Shown here in pieces: positions 28,093-37,414 of a stretch of DNA of 64,000 nt (its first letter is position 1; every line of letters begins with the position of its first letter). The notes below the pieces were generated by a model. That model saw nothing but the letters and a program-made list of their open reading frames with translations, was not told where the DNA came from and did not search any database. The DNA lies in contig JAFS01000002.1 in assembly GCA_000526255.1 (NCBI GenBank), positions 806,001 to 870,000 on the forward strand. Reading direction: 5' to 3'. The position numbers and the translations under genes are program-made. Source of the DNA: Verrucomicrobia bacterium LP2A. Lineage in GTDB: Bacteria; Verrucomicrobiota; Verrucomicrobiia; Methylacidiphilales; Methylacidiphilaceae.

Positions 28093-28949
28093 TCCCGCAG
28101 GATTATATCACCGCCTGGAGCCGCGTCGCGCCGTGGGCAAGCCAGCGGCAGGTCGAGCAAGACCTCGTCATCAGTCGCGCGCTTGTCGCCATCTTCTCCG
28201 ATCCATTCCTGCGTGGCGAACTGCGCTTTCGTGGCGGCACGGCGCTCAACAAGCTGCACTTCCCGGCGCCGCTGCGTTATTCGGAGGACATCGACCTTGT
28301 GCGGACGACAGCCGGTCCCATCAGCCCGCTATTGGACCGCCTGCATGACGTTCTTGATCCGTGGCTGGGCAAGCCGCGCTTCGATCAAAGCCCCGTTGCG
28401 CCCAAGCTCAAATACACGGTCGAAGCCGAAGACAGAGATTCACCGAGCCCGATAAGGCTCAAGATCGAAATCAACACACGCGAACGGGAAGCCTACGATC
28501 CGCCCATCGAGATACCGTTCGGCGTCGAAAATCCGTGGTTCGCCGGCGAGACCGCCATCCCGACTTTCTCGCGGGAGGAAATGCTGGCGACTAAGTTGCG
28601 GGCTTTGCTTCAACGCAACAAGGGCCGTGATCTATTCGACTTCGATCACGCGCTCACTGTGTTCGAGGGGTTGAACACAGCCCGGATCGTCGAATGTTTC
28701 CGGCTCTATCTTGAAAAGGCGGAGGTGACGCTTTCCAGGGCCGAAGCGCAGCAGCGCATGTTCCAAAAACTCGCCAATCCGACCTTCTTCACCGATATGC
28801 GCCCGCTGCTTTCGACGGATCGCGCCAAGGCCCTGACCGACGAAACGCTCAAGGCCACGTTTGTCCGGGTGATGAAGGAACTGATTGACCGGATACCCGG
28901 CGACGAATGGGCAAAGGCCGGAGAAATGCGGGAGCGGTTTGGCGTCTAA
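28089..28949 (+). CDS. abiEii: AbiEii-type nucleotidyltransferase toxin
   Basis: 286 aa, GTG start overlapping the abiEi stop. The polymerase-beta-like nucleotidyltransferase motif is RFRGGTALNKLHF followed by RYSEDIDLV (metal-binding SEDID), then REEMLATKLRALLQRNKGRD with the KLRALLxRxKxRD block typical of AbiEii. Relatives such as MenT act by adding nucleotides to tRNA. All catalytic residues seem present. An IS1380-like element is inserted exactly at its stop codon, with TAA inside the duplicated CTAA target, so the protein is unaltered. Confidence 0.9.
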   Translation: MIPQDYITAWSRVAPWASQRQVEQDLVISRALVAIFSDPFLRGELRFRGGTALNKLHFPAPLRYSEDIDLVRTTAGPISPLLDRLHDVLDPWLGKPRFDQSPVAPKLKYTVEAEDRDSPSPIRLKIEINTREREAYDPPIEIPFGVENPWFAGETAIPTFSREEMLATKLRALLQRNKGRDLFDFDHALTVFEGLNTARIVECFRLYLEKAEVTLSRAEAQQRMFQKLANPTFFTDMRPLLSTDRAKALTDETLKATFVRVMKELIDRIPGDEWAKAGEMRERFGV

Positions 28950-30659
28950 CCGCCATTTCTCACGAAGGCCGACCAAAACGGGACGCAAAAAAGCCTGCAA
29001 AAGAGCATAGGAAAGGCCGCCTTTCCCTGGTATAAAGTGCGTGAACGAGACGTAATTATAACCAGGAGTAAAAACGGCCTTTCCTGACAGAGTGGATCCA
29101 AGAGACTTTTGGATTTACAGCCCATTTTTTGCGTCGGGTGGAAGCGGGATTTCCCTAGTTCGGGTTTCGAGCGATGGGGGTGCGATCCTCTTACGAGAAG
29201 CGGATCGGAAGATCGGTTTGTTAAGACGGCTGGAGAGTTGCTTCCGGGATCGACGCCGTCCGGGGCGCATTGTGCATCGGGTGCGGGAGATGCAGGTGCC
29301 GCGCATCTTCGGGATGGCGCTGGGCTACGAGGATCTCAATGACCACGAGCAGCTGCGTACCGATCCTTTGGTGGCTCTCCTAAGCGGTAAAAGGGATCGG
29401 GAAGCGGATCTGGCGGGCAAGAGTACGCTCAACCGTTTGGAGCTGGTAGGTCGAAGCGAACGCTACCACAAGATCGATTCCTCGGCCGAAGCCATCGACC
29501 GCCTGTTGGTCGATCTCTCCCTTGAATCGCATCCCCAGGCTCCCAAGGAGGTGGTGCTCGGGTCTGATGCGACCGACATCCCTCTTTACGGTCACCAGCC
29601 CGATCGCTTCTTCCTTGGGGTTTCCGATGCGTATTGTGATTTGCCGCTCTCCATCTTCGCCGAAGATCAGCTCCTCGGCGTGCGGCTTCGGCCATCGAAC
29701 CAGGATGCGGCGGAGAGATCCTTGACCGAGATCCTCCGGATCGTGGGACAACTTCGCACCCATTGGCCCGAGGTCAAGATCGTGCTCCGGGCCGACTCGG
29801 GCTTCTGCCGGGAAGAGATCATGGCCTGGTGCGAAGCCAATCCGGTCGACTTCCTCTTCGGCCTGATTCGCAACGAGCGCTTGTACCCCCCCATTGAGGC
29901 GTCGATGAAGCAAGCCCGTCGTCTGCACGGGTCAACGGGAAAACCGGCTCGCTTCTTTACCGAGTTTGCCTATCGCACCTTGAGCCGCTGGTCGAGGGAG
30001 CGCCCAAGTGCTCTCCAAAGCTGAGTACTTGGAGAAAGGAAAGAATCCGCGCTTTGTCGTCACCTCTCTCTCCACCGAGGAGTGGCCCGCCCAGGACCTC
30101 TACGAGAAGCTCTCCTTTGCTCGGGGAGAGAGGGAGAATCGGATCAAGGAACAGCTCCACCTCTTTGCGGACCGGCTCTCGACCGCGCAAATGGCCAGCA
30201 ATCCGCTTCGCCTCTCCTTCTCGGCTTTAGCCTATGCCCTGGTCGAAGCGCTGCGACGGCTGGCTCTGCAAGGAACGGAGTGGGCCAACGCCCAGGTCGA
30301 CACCCTCCGGCTCAAGCTCTTCAAGACCGGCACGCTGGTCCGTGTCAGCGTCCGACGCGTCCTCTTGTCGATGAGCAGCGCCTATCCTTGGAAGCACCTC
30401 TTCACCCATGTCTTCCGGATGCTGCGTTGCTGAGCATCCACAAAAACCAGAGCGCTTCCCCCTGCAGCAGAGCCTCCCATCGGGCGGAGCCTTGTTCCTA
30501 AAGCGGATTTTTGCCCTTTACAGAGCTCGCATTAAGCCAAATCGAGCAAAAATCTTGCTCCATCCCCGCTCACGAAGACCCTTTCCCGGCCGAACATCCT
30601 CGCAATCGACTCGGGCCTTCCTTTCTTGCGCGAAACCTCGCGTTGGTGAGAAATGGCGG
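28950..30659 (+). mobile_element. IS1380-like insertion sequence with CTAA target duplication
   Basis: 1710 bp bounded by perfect 14-bp inverted repeats CCGCCATTTCTCAC (28950-28963) and GTGAGAAATGGCGG (30646-30659). The flanking 4-bp direct repeats CTAA (28946-28949 and 30660-30663) are the target duplication, as expected for IS1380. It carries one frameshifted transposase gene. A fragment of the same right end occurs at 61845-61954. Confidence 0.9.
29092..30433 (+). pseudogene. IS1380-family transposase, frameshifted
   Basis: The first part (29092 to about 30000) has SSDGGAILLREADRKIGLLR, MALGYEDLNDHEQLRTDPLV, LAGKSTLNRLEL, LGSDATDIPLYG and LRADSGFCREEIMAWCE, all diagnostic of IS1380. The frame then breaks in GAGCGCCCAAGTG, and the C-terminal part continues in another frame from 30008 (LSKAEYLEKGKNPRFVVTSL). 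One extra C in the CCC run explains the break. The element is probably inactive, or this is a sequencing error. Confidence 0.85.
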
Positions 30660-30744
30660 CTAAATATCTATTGCGCAACAATAAATCATCGCTCTGTCTA
30701 GTCGCTGCAATCGTCAGAAACATCCGGCAGGAGGCAGCGCAACC

Positions 30745-31104
30745 ATGCTCGTAGCAGACCGTATCGTCCGCATGAAAACCGTTCTCGCCCGCACCGGCCT
30801 GTCCCGGTCCACCATCTACCGCAAGATCGCCGAGGGCACGTTCCCGCCTCGGATCAAGATCAGCATCAACGGCGCAGGATGGAAGGAATCCGACATCGAC
30901 CGCTGGATTACCGATCCCGCTGGCTGGCGGGCCACAATGACAACGACTGGCAGAATAGACGTGAGGCGCACGCAGTTCAGAGATCGTCGTCCAGTTCGTC
31001 GTCGTGGACCTCGGCGGCACGCTGCTTCGCGTCGGCGATCAGGTCTTTTGCGGATTCACCCTTTCCCCAAGCGTCGAGCATGTCAGCCCGGCACTGAAGC
31101 ATGA
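30745..31104 (+). CDS. AlpA-like DNA-binding regulator (prophage/island excisionase type), altered C-terminus
   Basis: The N-terminal ~60 residues are a typical AlpA/MerR-like helix-turn-helix: RIVRMKTVLARTGLSRSTIY, RKIAEGTFPPRIKI, GWKESDIDRWITDPAGWRA. AlpA proteins control integrase and excision genes of islands. The family is usually about 70 aa; here the frame runs on for 50 more Arg-rich residues antisense to the 3' end of the integrase, which look non-native. It probably lost its stop to a deletion that joined it to the integrase end. GC and codon use match the integrase. Confidence 0.65.
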   Translation: MLVADRIVRMKTVLARTGLSRSTIYRKIAEGTFPPRIKISINGAGWKESDIDRWITDPAGWRATMTTTGRIDVRRTQFRDRRPVRRRGPRRHAASRRRSGLLRIHPFPKRRACQPGTEA

Positions 31105-32241
31105 TCTTCCGCTCGGCGAGGTAGCGGTTCACGTTGTAGACAGCCGCGATCCGGTTCCGAGGCGCGTGAGCCAAGCTCATCTCGATCCAGCGATCATCGA
31201 ACTTGGCGCGGTTCAGGCCGGTCGAAAACGTGCGGCGCAGATCGTGAACACCGAAGCTCTGAAAGTCCGGGTCATTTTCGCGGATGCGCTCTACAACCGT
31301 GTCGATCACGCGGTTGAGCGTAGCGTTGCTGATAGGCACATCACCGTCGTACCGGCCGGGGTGCAGGTATCGGCTGAGGCCGAACATGGTGCGGAACGCC
31401 GTCAGAATGTCGAGCGCCTGATCGTTGAGCGGGACGACATGCGGCTTGCCGGCCTTCATGCGTTCGGCCGGGATCGTCCAGCGCGCGGCAGCGAAGTCGA
31501 TTTCCTTCCAGGTGGCGTCGATGAACTCCGACTTGCGGACGCCGGTCAGCAAGACAAACTTCACCGCTGAGCGCAGCGTGGGCGCGGCCGTCACATGATC
31601 CAGAGCCGCCAGGACCGCGCGGACCTCGGACGGCGACAGAGCGCGGTCGCGCGGCTCGAACATAGCGATGGCGCTGGTGCGGATCGACTCGGCCGGGTTG
31701 CTCACGTCCAACCCGCTTCCCTGGGCAGGGCGGAACACCAGCAACACGACCTCGCGGACATGCACGGCGACAGCCGGCCCGCGCTTCTCTTTACCCTCGT
31801 CGCACAGGCGTTTGAGACGCTGCGGCGTCACCTCCCCCAGCTTGAGCTTCGACATCTCGCCCGCGATGGCGCGATCGTAGACCGATCGGCGCATCGCCAA
31901 GGTATACTATCAGCCGGTCTCTCGGCTCCCGATTTGGGATCGGCTTTGTGCTTGAAATAGGCTTCCGCCCACCCGCCGAATGTCAGCGCCTCCGCTGACG
32001 CGGTGCGCTTCTGCACTTTGGCTTTCGACGGCGATTCGCCCCGCTCGACCTGACGCCTGGCGCGCGCCAGCAGCGTCCTGGCCTCCGCAAGCGACACGTC
32101 CATTCCGTATTCTAGCGCGTCGGGTGCGCGTATGACCCCGGTCGGCGTGACGGCCGCGTGCATCCCGTCGCGGTCCGTCATCTTGTAGAGCTTGGCTCTC
32201 GGCTTCAGAGTTTTCAGTTCTTTATCAGTGAGTTCTCTCAT
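30977..32241 (-). pseudogene. P4-type tyrosine integrase, frameshifted
   Basis: The N-terminal part starts MRELTDKELKTLKPRAKLYK at 32241 (DUF4102-like). The catalytic part follows from about 31900 in another frame: LLTGVRKSEFIDATWKEIDF (first Arg), SFGVHDLRRTFSTGLNRAKF (His/Arg), SLAHAPRNRIAAVYNVNRYL (His and Tyr). The break is at a TA duplication near 31906 (AGTATACC where AGTACC would read through). About 20 residues between TPTGVI and RAPDALEYG also seem missing from the N-terminal domain. It stands next to the 3' end of guaA and was presumably the integrase of island 1. Confidence 0.85.
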
Positions 32242-32460
32242 AAATCCGCATCCGGTCGGGGGGCGAACGGACACCATCAAGAGGAGCTGGTGGTATCGGA
32301 AGCCCGTTTTCCGACCAGCCTGCGCCATACCAACATCGGTACCAACGAAGTGGCTCGGCTGGCGTGACATGCAGCGATACGGGGTGGGAAAAATAATCCT
32401 TGTCAGTCAACGGGATCGTGCGATTTCCGGCACGGAGCGGGATGGTCTGAAACCACCCCA

Positions 32461-32478
32461 ATTCACTCCCACTCGATC
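32461..32478. other. candidate attachment site at the guaA 3' end
   Basis: The last codons of guaA and the bases after them (ATTCACTCCCACTCGATC) adjoin the integrase side of island 1. The guaA 3' end is a known target of P4-type integrases. I did not find a full second copy in the window; only the 8 bases ATTCACTC recur at 17924-17931, at the other edge of the island. Confidence 0.35.
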
Positions 32479-34079
32479 GTTGCAGGGGGCTTGGAGGAGA
32501 TGTCGTAGACGACCCGGTTGATCCCGCGCACTTCCTGGATGATCCGGTTGGAGATCCGGGAGAGCACCTCGGAAGGGAGCCGGGCCCAGTCGGCGGTCAT
32601 GCCGTCGACGCTCTGCACCGCGCGGACGGCGGCGGTGAGCTCGTAGGTGCGAGCATCCCCCATGACGCCCACGCTGCGGGCTGGGAGAAGGACGGCGAAG
32701 GCCTGCCAGACCTCCTCGTAGAGGCCGGCTCGCCGGATCTCCTCGACGACGATGGCATCGGCGGAGCGGAGCAGGGCGAGGTTCTCCGGGGTGATCGGGG
32801 CCAGGCAGCGGACGGCCAGGCCGGGGCCGGGAAAGGGGTGGCGGTAGAGGATCTCCCGGGGGAGGTCCAAAAGCGCGCCGAGCTCCCGGACTTCATCCTT
32901 GAAGAGGAGCCGCAAGGGCTCGACCAGCCGCATCTTCATCCGCTTGGGAAGGCCGCCCACGTTGTGGTGGCTCTTGATCACGGCCGACCTGCCGTGGCCC
33001 GCGGCAGCACTTTCGATGCAGTCGGGATAGAGGGTGCCCTGGGCGAGGTAGCGGACCGGCCCGAGTTTTTGGGCGGCTTCCTCGAAGACCTGGATAAACT
33101 CTCTCCCAATGATCTTCCGCTTCCGTTCGGGATCGGCGACTCCCCGGAGCTTGGCAAGAAAGCGCGGAGCCGCATCAATGACATGGAGCGCAAAGCCCAT
33201 CTCCTCGCCGAAGAGGTGGCGCACGGTCTCGGCCTCGCCCTGGCGCAAGAGCCCATTATCGACGAAGAGACAGTGGAGCCGGTCTCCGATGGCCCGATGG
33301 AGCAGGGCCGCGGTGACGCTCGAGTCGACTCCCCCGCTCAAGCCGAGGATCACCTGCTCGCTCCCCACCCGCGCCCGGATTTCGGCACAGCTTCGTTCCA
33401 GGAAAGACGAGAGCTTCCAGCTGGCCGGAGCATGGCAGACCCGGAAGAGAAAGTTGGCGAGAATCTCCTTCCCCAGATCGGTGTGGGTTACCTCCGGGTG
33501 GAACTGGAGCCCGTAGAGCCGCCGCTTCGGGTCGGCGATCGCCGCGTGGGGCTCCTCTTGGGTCCGGGCGAGCACGAGGAACCCCTCGGGCAGCCGGGAA
33601 ACCCGGTCCCCATGGCTATTCCAGACCGTCGAATGGTCGGGCAGCTCGGTTGAGAGGGGGGAAGGCTCCCGCCATTCGAGGATCGCCCGCCCGTACTCGC
33701 CGGATTTGGCCCGTTCGACCTCTCCGCCCAGGATCCGCGCCATGGCTTGGAGTCCGTAGCAGATGCCGAGCACCGGAACCCCCAGGTTGAAGATCGCCGG
33801 ATCGGGCAGGGGCGCTCCTTCCTGGGCGACGCTCGAAGGTCCCCCGGAGAGGACGAGTCCCCGCACATGGGCTCGAGCCAACTCTCCGGCGGGGGTCTCC
33901 GGGGAGACGATCTCCGAGAAGACCCCGAGCTCCCGGATGCGGCGTGCGATGAGCTGAGTGTACTGCGAGCCGAAGTCGAGAACGACGATCCGGCTTTCGG
34001 CCTCGCTCTCGCCTGTCCTGCGCATGCTCAGCTCTGCTTCTTCTGGCGTTCGGTGCCGATCGCTGGGCGGATGCGCCAT
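32463..34079 (-). CDS. guaA: GMP synthase (glutamine-hydrolysing)
   Basis: Converts XMP to GMP with glutamine as nitrogen donor. The N-terminal glutamine amidotransferase domain has [20 protein letters not shown], catalytic Cys in [16 protein letters not shown], and [13 protein letters not shown]. The ATP pyrophosphatase domain has the P-loop [17 protein letters not shown], and the C-terminal dimer domain ends [19 protein letters not shown]. 538 aa with the ATG at 34079; an alternative ATG at 34025 trims 18 residues outside the domain. It follows guaB3 by 4 bp and is the last gene of a long operon. Its 3' end borders island 1. Confidence 0.96.
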   Translation of the reverse strand: MAHPPSDRHRTPEEAELSMRRTGESEAESRIVVLDFGSQYTQLIARRIRELGVFSEIVSPETPAGELARAHVRGLVLSGGPSSVAQEGAPLPDPAIFNLGVPVLGICYGLQAMARILGGEVERAKSGEYGRAILEWREPSPLSTELPDHSTVWNSHGDRVSRLPEGFLVLARTQEEPHAAIADPKRRLYGLQFHPEVTHTDLGKEILANFLFRVCHAPASWKLSSFLERSCAEIRARVGSEQVILGLSGGVDSSVTAALLHRAIGDRLHCLFVDNGLLRQGEAETVRHLFGEEMGFALHVIDAAPRFLAKLRGVADPERKRKIIGREFIQVFEEAAQKLGPVRYLAQGTLYPDCIESAAAGHGRSAVIKSHHNVGGLPKRMKMRLVEPLRLLFKDEVRELGALLDLPREILYRHPFPGPGLAVRCLAPITPENLALLRSADAIVVEEIRRAGLYEEVWQAFAVLLPARSVGVMGDARTYELTAAVRAVQSVDGMTADWARLPSEVLSRISNRIIQEVRGINRVVYDISSKPPATIEWE

Positions 34080-34083
34080 TGCC

Positions 34084-35262
34084 TTAGCGGCTGCCCATCC
34101 CCACCGACTGCACCATCTGAAAGAGCTTCCCTTCCGACTGGATGCTCGGTGCGATGATCACCTCGGTCTCTTGGAATTGCGCAACCGTGGCGGCTCCGAC
34201 ATTGCCCATCGAGGTCATGAGGGCGCCGACCAGGTTCTGCGAGCCATCGTCGACCGTTGCGGGCCCGAAGAGGATCTGCCGCAAGGGGCCGCTGATCCCC
34301 ATCTGAATGCGCGTGCCGCGGGGAAGGTTCGCATGGGGTGTGGCCATCCCCCAATGGCTTCCTTGACCCGGGGACTCTTCGGCCCGGGCGAAGGCCGATC
34401 CGATCATGACGGCATCCCCTCCGCAGGCGATCGCCTTGCAGAGATCTCCCCCGCGGCGCATGCCGCCGTCGGTAATAATCGGGACGTAGCGCCCGGTCTT
34501 CTTGTAATAGGTATCCCGTGCCGCCGCGCAGTCGACGGTCGCCGTGACTTGAGGTACCCCGAGCCCGAGCACCCCGCGCGAGGTGCAGGCGGCGCCCGGC
34601 CCGACTCCGATCAGGACGCCGCTGACCCCGCATTCCATCAGATCGAGGACGACGTCGTAGGTGACCGCATTTCCGATGATGACCGGAGCCTTCATCTGGC
34701 GGCAGAAGGCCGCAAGGTCGAGGGAAGCATAGTGACGGGAGACGTGCGTAGCGGTGCTGACCGTCGACTGAACGAGGAAGAGATCGACTCCCGCCTCCTG
34801 GGCGATGGCGCCGAAGGCCTGGGCCTTTTGCGGGATCGCCGACACGGCGGCCGGCACCCCTTGGGCTTTGATCTCCTCGATTCGCTTCCCGATCAGATGC
34901 TCCCGGATCGGAGCCGAGTAGATCTTCTGGAGGAGCTCGGTGACCTTGCTCTGGTCCGCCGAAATGATCTCTTGGATGACCGCGCTCGGGTCGTCGTAGC
35001 GGGTCTGCACCCCTTCGAGGTTGATGATGCCCAAGCCCCCTAGGCGGGCCATCTCGACGCAAAACGGTACGTCGGTTACGCCGTCCATGGCGCTGGCCAG
35101 GATCGGGATCTTGAGCTGGATCGGCTCGCCCGAGGGGTTGGGGATCGTAAAGCTCGTATCCACCTCATCGGGATTGATCGTGATTCTTCCCGGGACGAGC
35201 GAAATCTCGTCAAAGCCATAGCACACCCGTGCCTTTCGATTCTTTCCAATCCACATTCCCAT
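34084..35262 (-). CDS. guaB3: GuaB3-type IMP dehydrogenase-related protein
   Basis: 392 aa, short because there are no CBS domains. TIM-barrel marks: [38 protein letters not shown], the Cys loop [40 protein letters not shown] and [18 protein letters not shown]. The AACTSR loop and missing CBS pair match the GuaB3 family of actinobacteria and cyanobacteria rather than classical GuaB. IMP oxidation to XMP fits its position directly before guaA, but whether it is the cell's only IMP dehydrogenase cannot be seen here. Confidence 0.88.
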   Translation of the reverse strand: MGMWIGKNRKARVCYGFDEISLVPGRITINPDEVDTSFTIPNPSGEPIQLKIPILASAMDGVTDVPFCVEMARLGGLGIINLEGVQTRYDDPSAVIQEIISADQSKVTELLQKIYSAPIREHLIGKRIEEIKAQGVPAAVSAIPQKAQAFGAIAQEAGVDLFLVQSTVSTATHVSRHYASLDLAAFCRQMKAPVIIGNAVTYDVVLDLMECGVSGVLIGVGPGAACTSRGVLGLGVPQVTATVDCAAARDTYYKKTGRYVPIITDGGMRRGGDLCKAIACGGDAVMIGSAFARAEESPGQGSHWGMATPHANLPRGTRIQMGISGPLRQILFGPATVDDGSQNLVGALMTSMGNVGAATVAQFQETEVIIAPSIQSEGKLFQMVQSVGMGSR

Positions 35263-35264
35263 GA

Positions 35265-35510
35265 TCAGATTGCCCCTTTCTCCTCATTGGCGATCACTCG
35301 TTGCTCCGCCGAGCAGGACGGGCAACGAAACTCCTGGCGATTCGGCGGAATCGTGATCCTCTCCCCGCAGAACCGGCAAACGACCCTTATTCTGGCCGAA
35401 CGCCGCCAAGCGCCTCTCCTTGCGCTAAAAGACAACCATACCCAAAGAAGGACCGCAAGAGGAACGGCGACGTAGAGGAGAAAGGCCTCCGGCATCGTGA
35501 TTCGCATCAT
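35265..35510 (-). CDS. small membrane-anchored zinc-ribbon protein
   Basis: 81 aa from the ATG at 35510, which overlaps the TonB-like stop (ATGA). An N-terminal membrane segment (FLLYVAVPLAVLLWVWLSFS) is followed by an Arg-rich linker and a CxxC...CxxC zinc ribbon (RVVCRFCGERITIPPN, then FRCPSCSAEQRV). It ends 2 bp before the guaB3 start. Function unknown; such ribbons often scaffold small protein contacts. Longer in-frame starts up to 35753 would lie inside the TonB-like gene. Confidence 0.72.
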   Translation of the reverse strand: MMRITMPEAFLLYVAVPLAVLLWVWLSFSARRGAWRRSARIRVVCRFCGERITIPPNRQEFRCPSCSAEQRVIANEEKGAI

Positions 35511-36310
35511 GGCGCGCCCTGCTCCCGAAAATGCCAAAACACCTTGGCGCGGCCCCAGGTCAGGGGTGCGTCGGAATCGGGCAGGAACCGGAGCCGCTGG
35601 ATCTCCCGAAGAGCGATCTCGTCGACCTTCCGCTCCCCACAGCTTTCCTGGAGCAGGACAACGCAGGGAGACCCTTGCCCATCGACTGCCAGGCGAACGA
35701 CGGTGGGGCCCGTCTCCGAAAGCAGTCGGACGGAGACGGTTGGGGGTTTCCACGGGCTGCGGAGACGACGGGAGAGCGCCTCGTCGAACTCCGCGACGCT
35801 TTCGGATGGCACCGTGGCCTGCAGGTCCGTAGTTGCCGGGGAGGGGACAGGGGGGAGCGGGAGCCAGAGCGCGCTCCGGCTCTCTGCGGATCCCACGGGG
35901 AAGAGTTGCGGATCGCTTGGAGTGGCTGTCGGCTCATCCACCCTCTCCCGATCGGCAGGGAGCGGGTTCAAAGGAACCGGCTTCGGAGCGGCGAGGAGCG
36001 CCTGGCGGGGTCGGATCAGACGGCTCGGATCGGCCAGATTGAGCCAGAGGGTGACGTTACGGGCGAAGGTCGGATTCGGGTCCGAGGGCGAAAAGAGATA
36101 GACGTGGCTGGTCGGAGGGAGTTCCAGGAGAGGGGGCACGTAGGTGACATCGCAATAGATCAGGACAAAGAGATGGACAATGGCAGCGGCCGCGCAGGTC
36201 AAGACCAACCGCAGCCGGAGCTCTCCGACGGTGGGCTGGCTTCTCACCGCCGAGGTCACGGCCCTCCTGGGTGTTCGCCCTCGGGCTGAGTTGCTAATAA
36301 AACCGACCAA
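35507..36310 (-). CDS. TonB-like energy-transducing protein
   Basis: 267 aa with one N-terminal membrane segment (LRLVLTCAAAAIVHLFVLIY), a Pro-rich periplasmic linker and a C-terminal domain with the TonB-like arrangement: VRLLSETGPTVVRLAVDGQG, then VDEIALREIQRLRFLPDSDA. Placed directly after exbB and exbD, it should link the proton-driven ExbBD motor to outer-membrane receptors such as the one at 52546-55203. The C-terminal domain is diverged, so TolA-like or other envelope roles remain possible. Confidence 0.7.
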   Translation of the reverse strand: MVGFISNSARGRTPRRAVTSAVRSQPTVGELRLRLVLTCAAAAIVHLFVLIYCDVTYVPPLLELPPTSHVYLFSPSDPNPTFARNVTLWLNLADPSRLIRPRQALLAAPKPVPLNPLPADRERVDEPTATPSDPQLFPVGSAESRSALWLPLPPVPSPATTDLQATVPSESVAEFDEALSRRLRSPWKPPTVSVRLLSETGPTVVRLAVDGQGSPCVVLLQESCGERKVDEIALREIQRLRFLPDSDAPLTWGRAKVFWHFREQGAP

Positions 36311-36765
36311 TTTTGAGCGAGGGCGACGTTCATGATCTCCACCAGAAGCCCTGCTGGAGCCTCTTTGTCGGCACGAATCACCAGGGTTTGCGGAGGGCGG
36401 CCGCGGCCCGCTTCCTCGAGCAGCTTGCGGAAGCCGGGCAGGTCGAGGAGCTCATCGTGGCAGAAGATCAGCGGCTTTCGGCCGCCGTTTCCCTTCGTCT
36501 CGGGAGTCAAGGTGACCGAGACGATCCAGCCCTCGGAAGGCAGCCGCACCCCGAGGGAGCTTTTGGGGAGTTCGACCACGAACCCCGGCTGGGTAACAAA
36601 CGAGGAGCCGAGGAGGAAGAAGAGCAGCAGGAGGAAGAGGACGGTGACCAGGGGAACGAGGTCAGTCGTCCCGCGCAGAAGAGCCAAGCGAGGCTGCAAT
36701 CTCGTCGGGGAAGGGGGCGTCACGGTTGGATCTCTTGCCGTCGGCGAGGGCGTGCAAGACCTCAA
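36256..36765 (-). CDS. exbD: biopolymer transport protein ExbD/TolR-like
   Basis: Up to 169 aa. The single membrane helix begins with the functional aspartate (RGTTDLVPLVTVLFLLLLFF), followed by a periplasmic domain (FVVELPKSSLGVRLPSEGWI to TLVIRADKEAPAGLLVEIMN, VALAQNWSVLLATQPEGEHP). It pairs with ExbB to use the proton motive force. The ATG at 36765 overlaps exbB by 104 bp; the GTG at 36723 is a plausible shorter start. The next gene, TonB-like, overlaps its 3' end by 55 bp. Confidence 0.85.
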   Translation of the reverse strand: MRSCTPSPTARDPTVTPPSPTRLQPRLALLRGTTDLVPLVTVLFLLLLFFLLGSSFVTQPGFVVELPKSSLGVRLPSEGWIVSVTLTPETKGNGGRKPLIFCHDELLDLPGFRKLLEEAGRGRPPQTLVIRADKEAPAGLLVEIMNVALAQNWSVLLATQPEGEHPGGP

Positions 36766-37411
36766 TGGCTACTCGATCGATGTCCTGCGCGATCGCCGTA
36801 AGGCGCGTTAAAAGATAATTGTAGGCGATCGAGGTGGGAATGGCTACCGCGATTCCCGCCGCGGCGCTGACCAGGGCCACCCAGATGCCCGAGGCCAAGT
36901 CGCTCACGGAAACTGAGCCCGAAGCTCGATTCATGGCCAGAAATGCTTCGATCATGCCGGTGATCGTCCCCAAGAGCCCAAGAAGAGGGGTGATGTAGCT
37001 GATCGTGGCCAGGATGGGCAGGTGGGCCTCGAGCGGGGGCAGGGCGAGCTGGGCCGCCTCCCGCGTCATCTCTCGCAGCTCCGTGGGCGGATAGTCCCGC
37101 CGGAGGATTGCCTGCCGGGCGATCTCGGCTGCTGGCGCGGGCGTTTCCTGGCATCGGAGCAGAGCTTCCTCATATCTCCCCTTGCGCAGCAGGTTGCCGA
37201 GACCCGTCAGGAAAGAGTCCACGTTGCACTCCGCCTTTCGGTAGAAGAGCATCCGTTCCAGGAAGACTCCAGCGGCAAGAACGCTGCAGAGGAGAATCGG
37301 CCACATCACCAGGCCTCCTCGGTGGACGATCTCGAAGAGGCTGATCGCTTCCGGGACGACGCGAGGATTAGCCTGGGCGGTCACCGAAAAGAAAAGAGCG
37401 TAGGAAAACAT
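36662..37411 (-). CDS. exbB: ExbB/TolQ/MotA-type proton channel protein
   Basis: 249 aa with three membrane segments: GGLVMWPILLCSVLAAGVFL, ISYITPLLGLLGTITGMIEA and the GIWVALVSAAAGIAVAIPTS helix with the conserved small residues lining the channel. An N-terminal segment before the first helix may be a signal-like extension. It forms the motor with ExbD. It starts 3 bp after the secreted protein gene stops, which indicates one operon. Confidence 0.9.
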   Translation of the reverse strand: MFSYALFFSVTAQANPRVVPEAISLFEIVHRGGLVMWPILLCSVLAAGVFLERMLFYRKAECNVDSFLTGLGNLLRKGRYEEALLRCQETPAPAAEIARQAILRRDYPPTELREMTREAAQLALPPLEAHLPILATISYITPLLGLLGTITGMIEAFLAMNRASGSVSVSDLASGIWVALVSAAAGIAVAIPTSIAYNYLLTRLTAIAQDIDRVAIEVLHALADGKRSNRDAPFPDEIAASLGSSARDD

Positions 37412-37414
37412 GGA

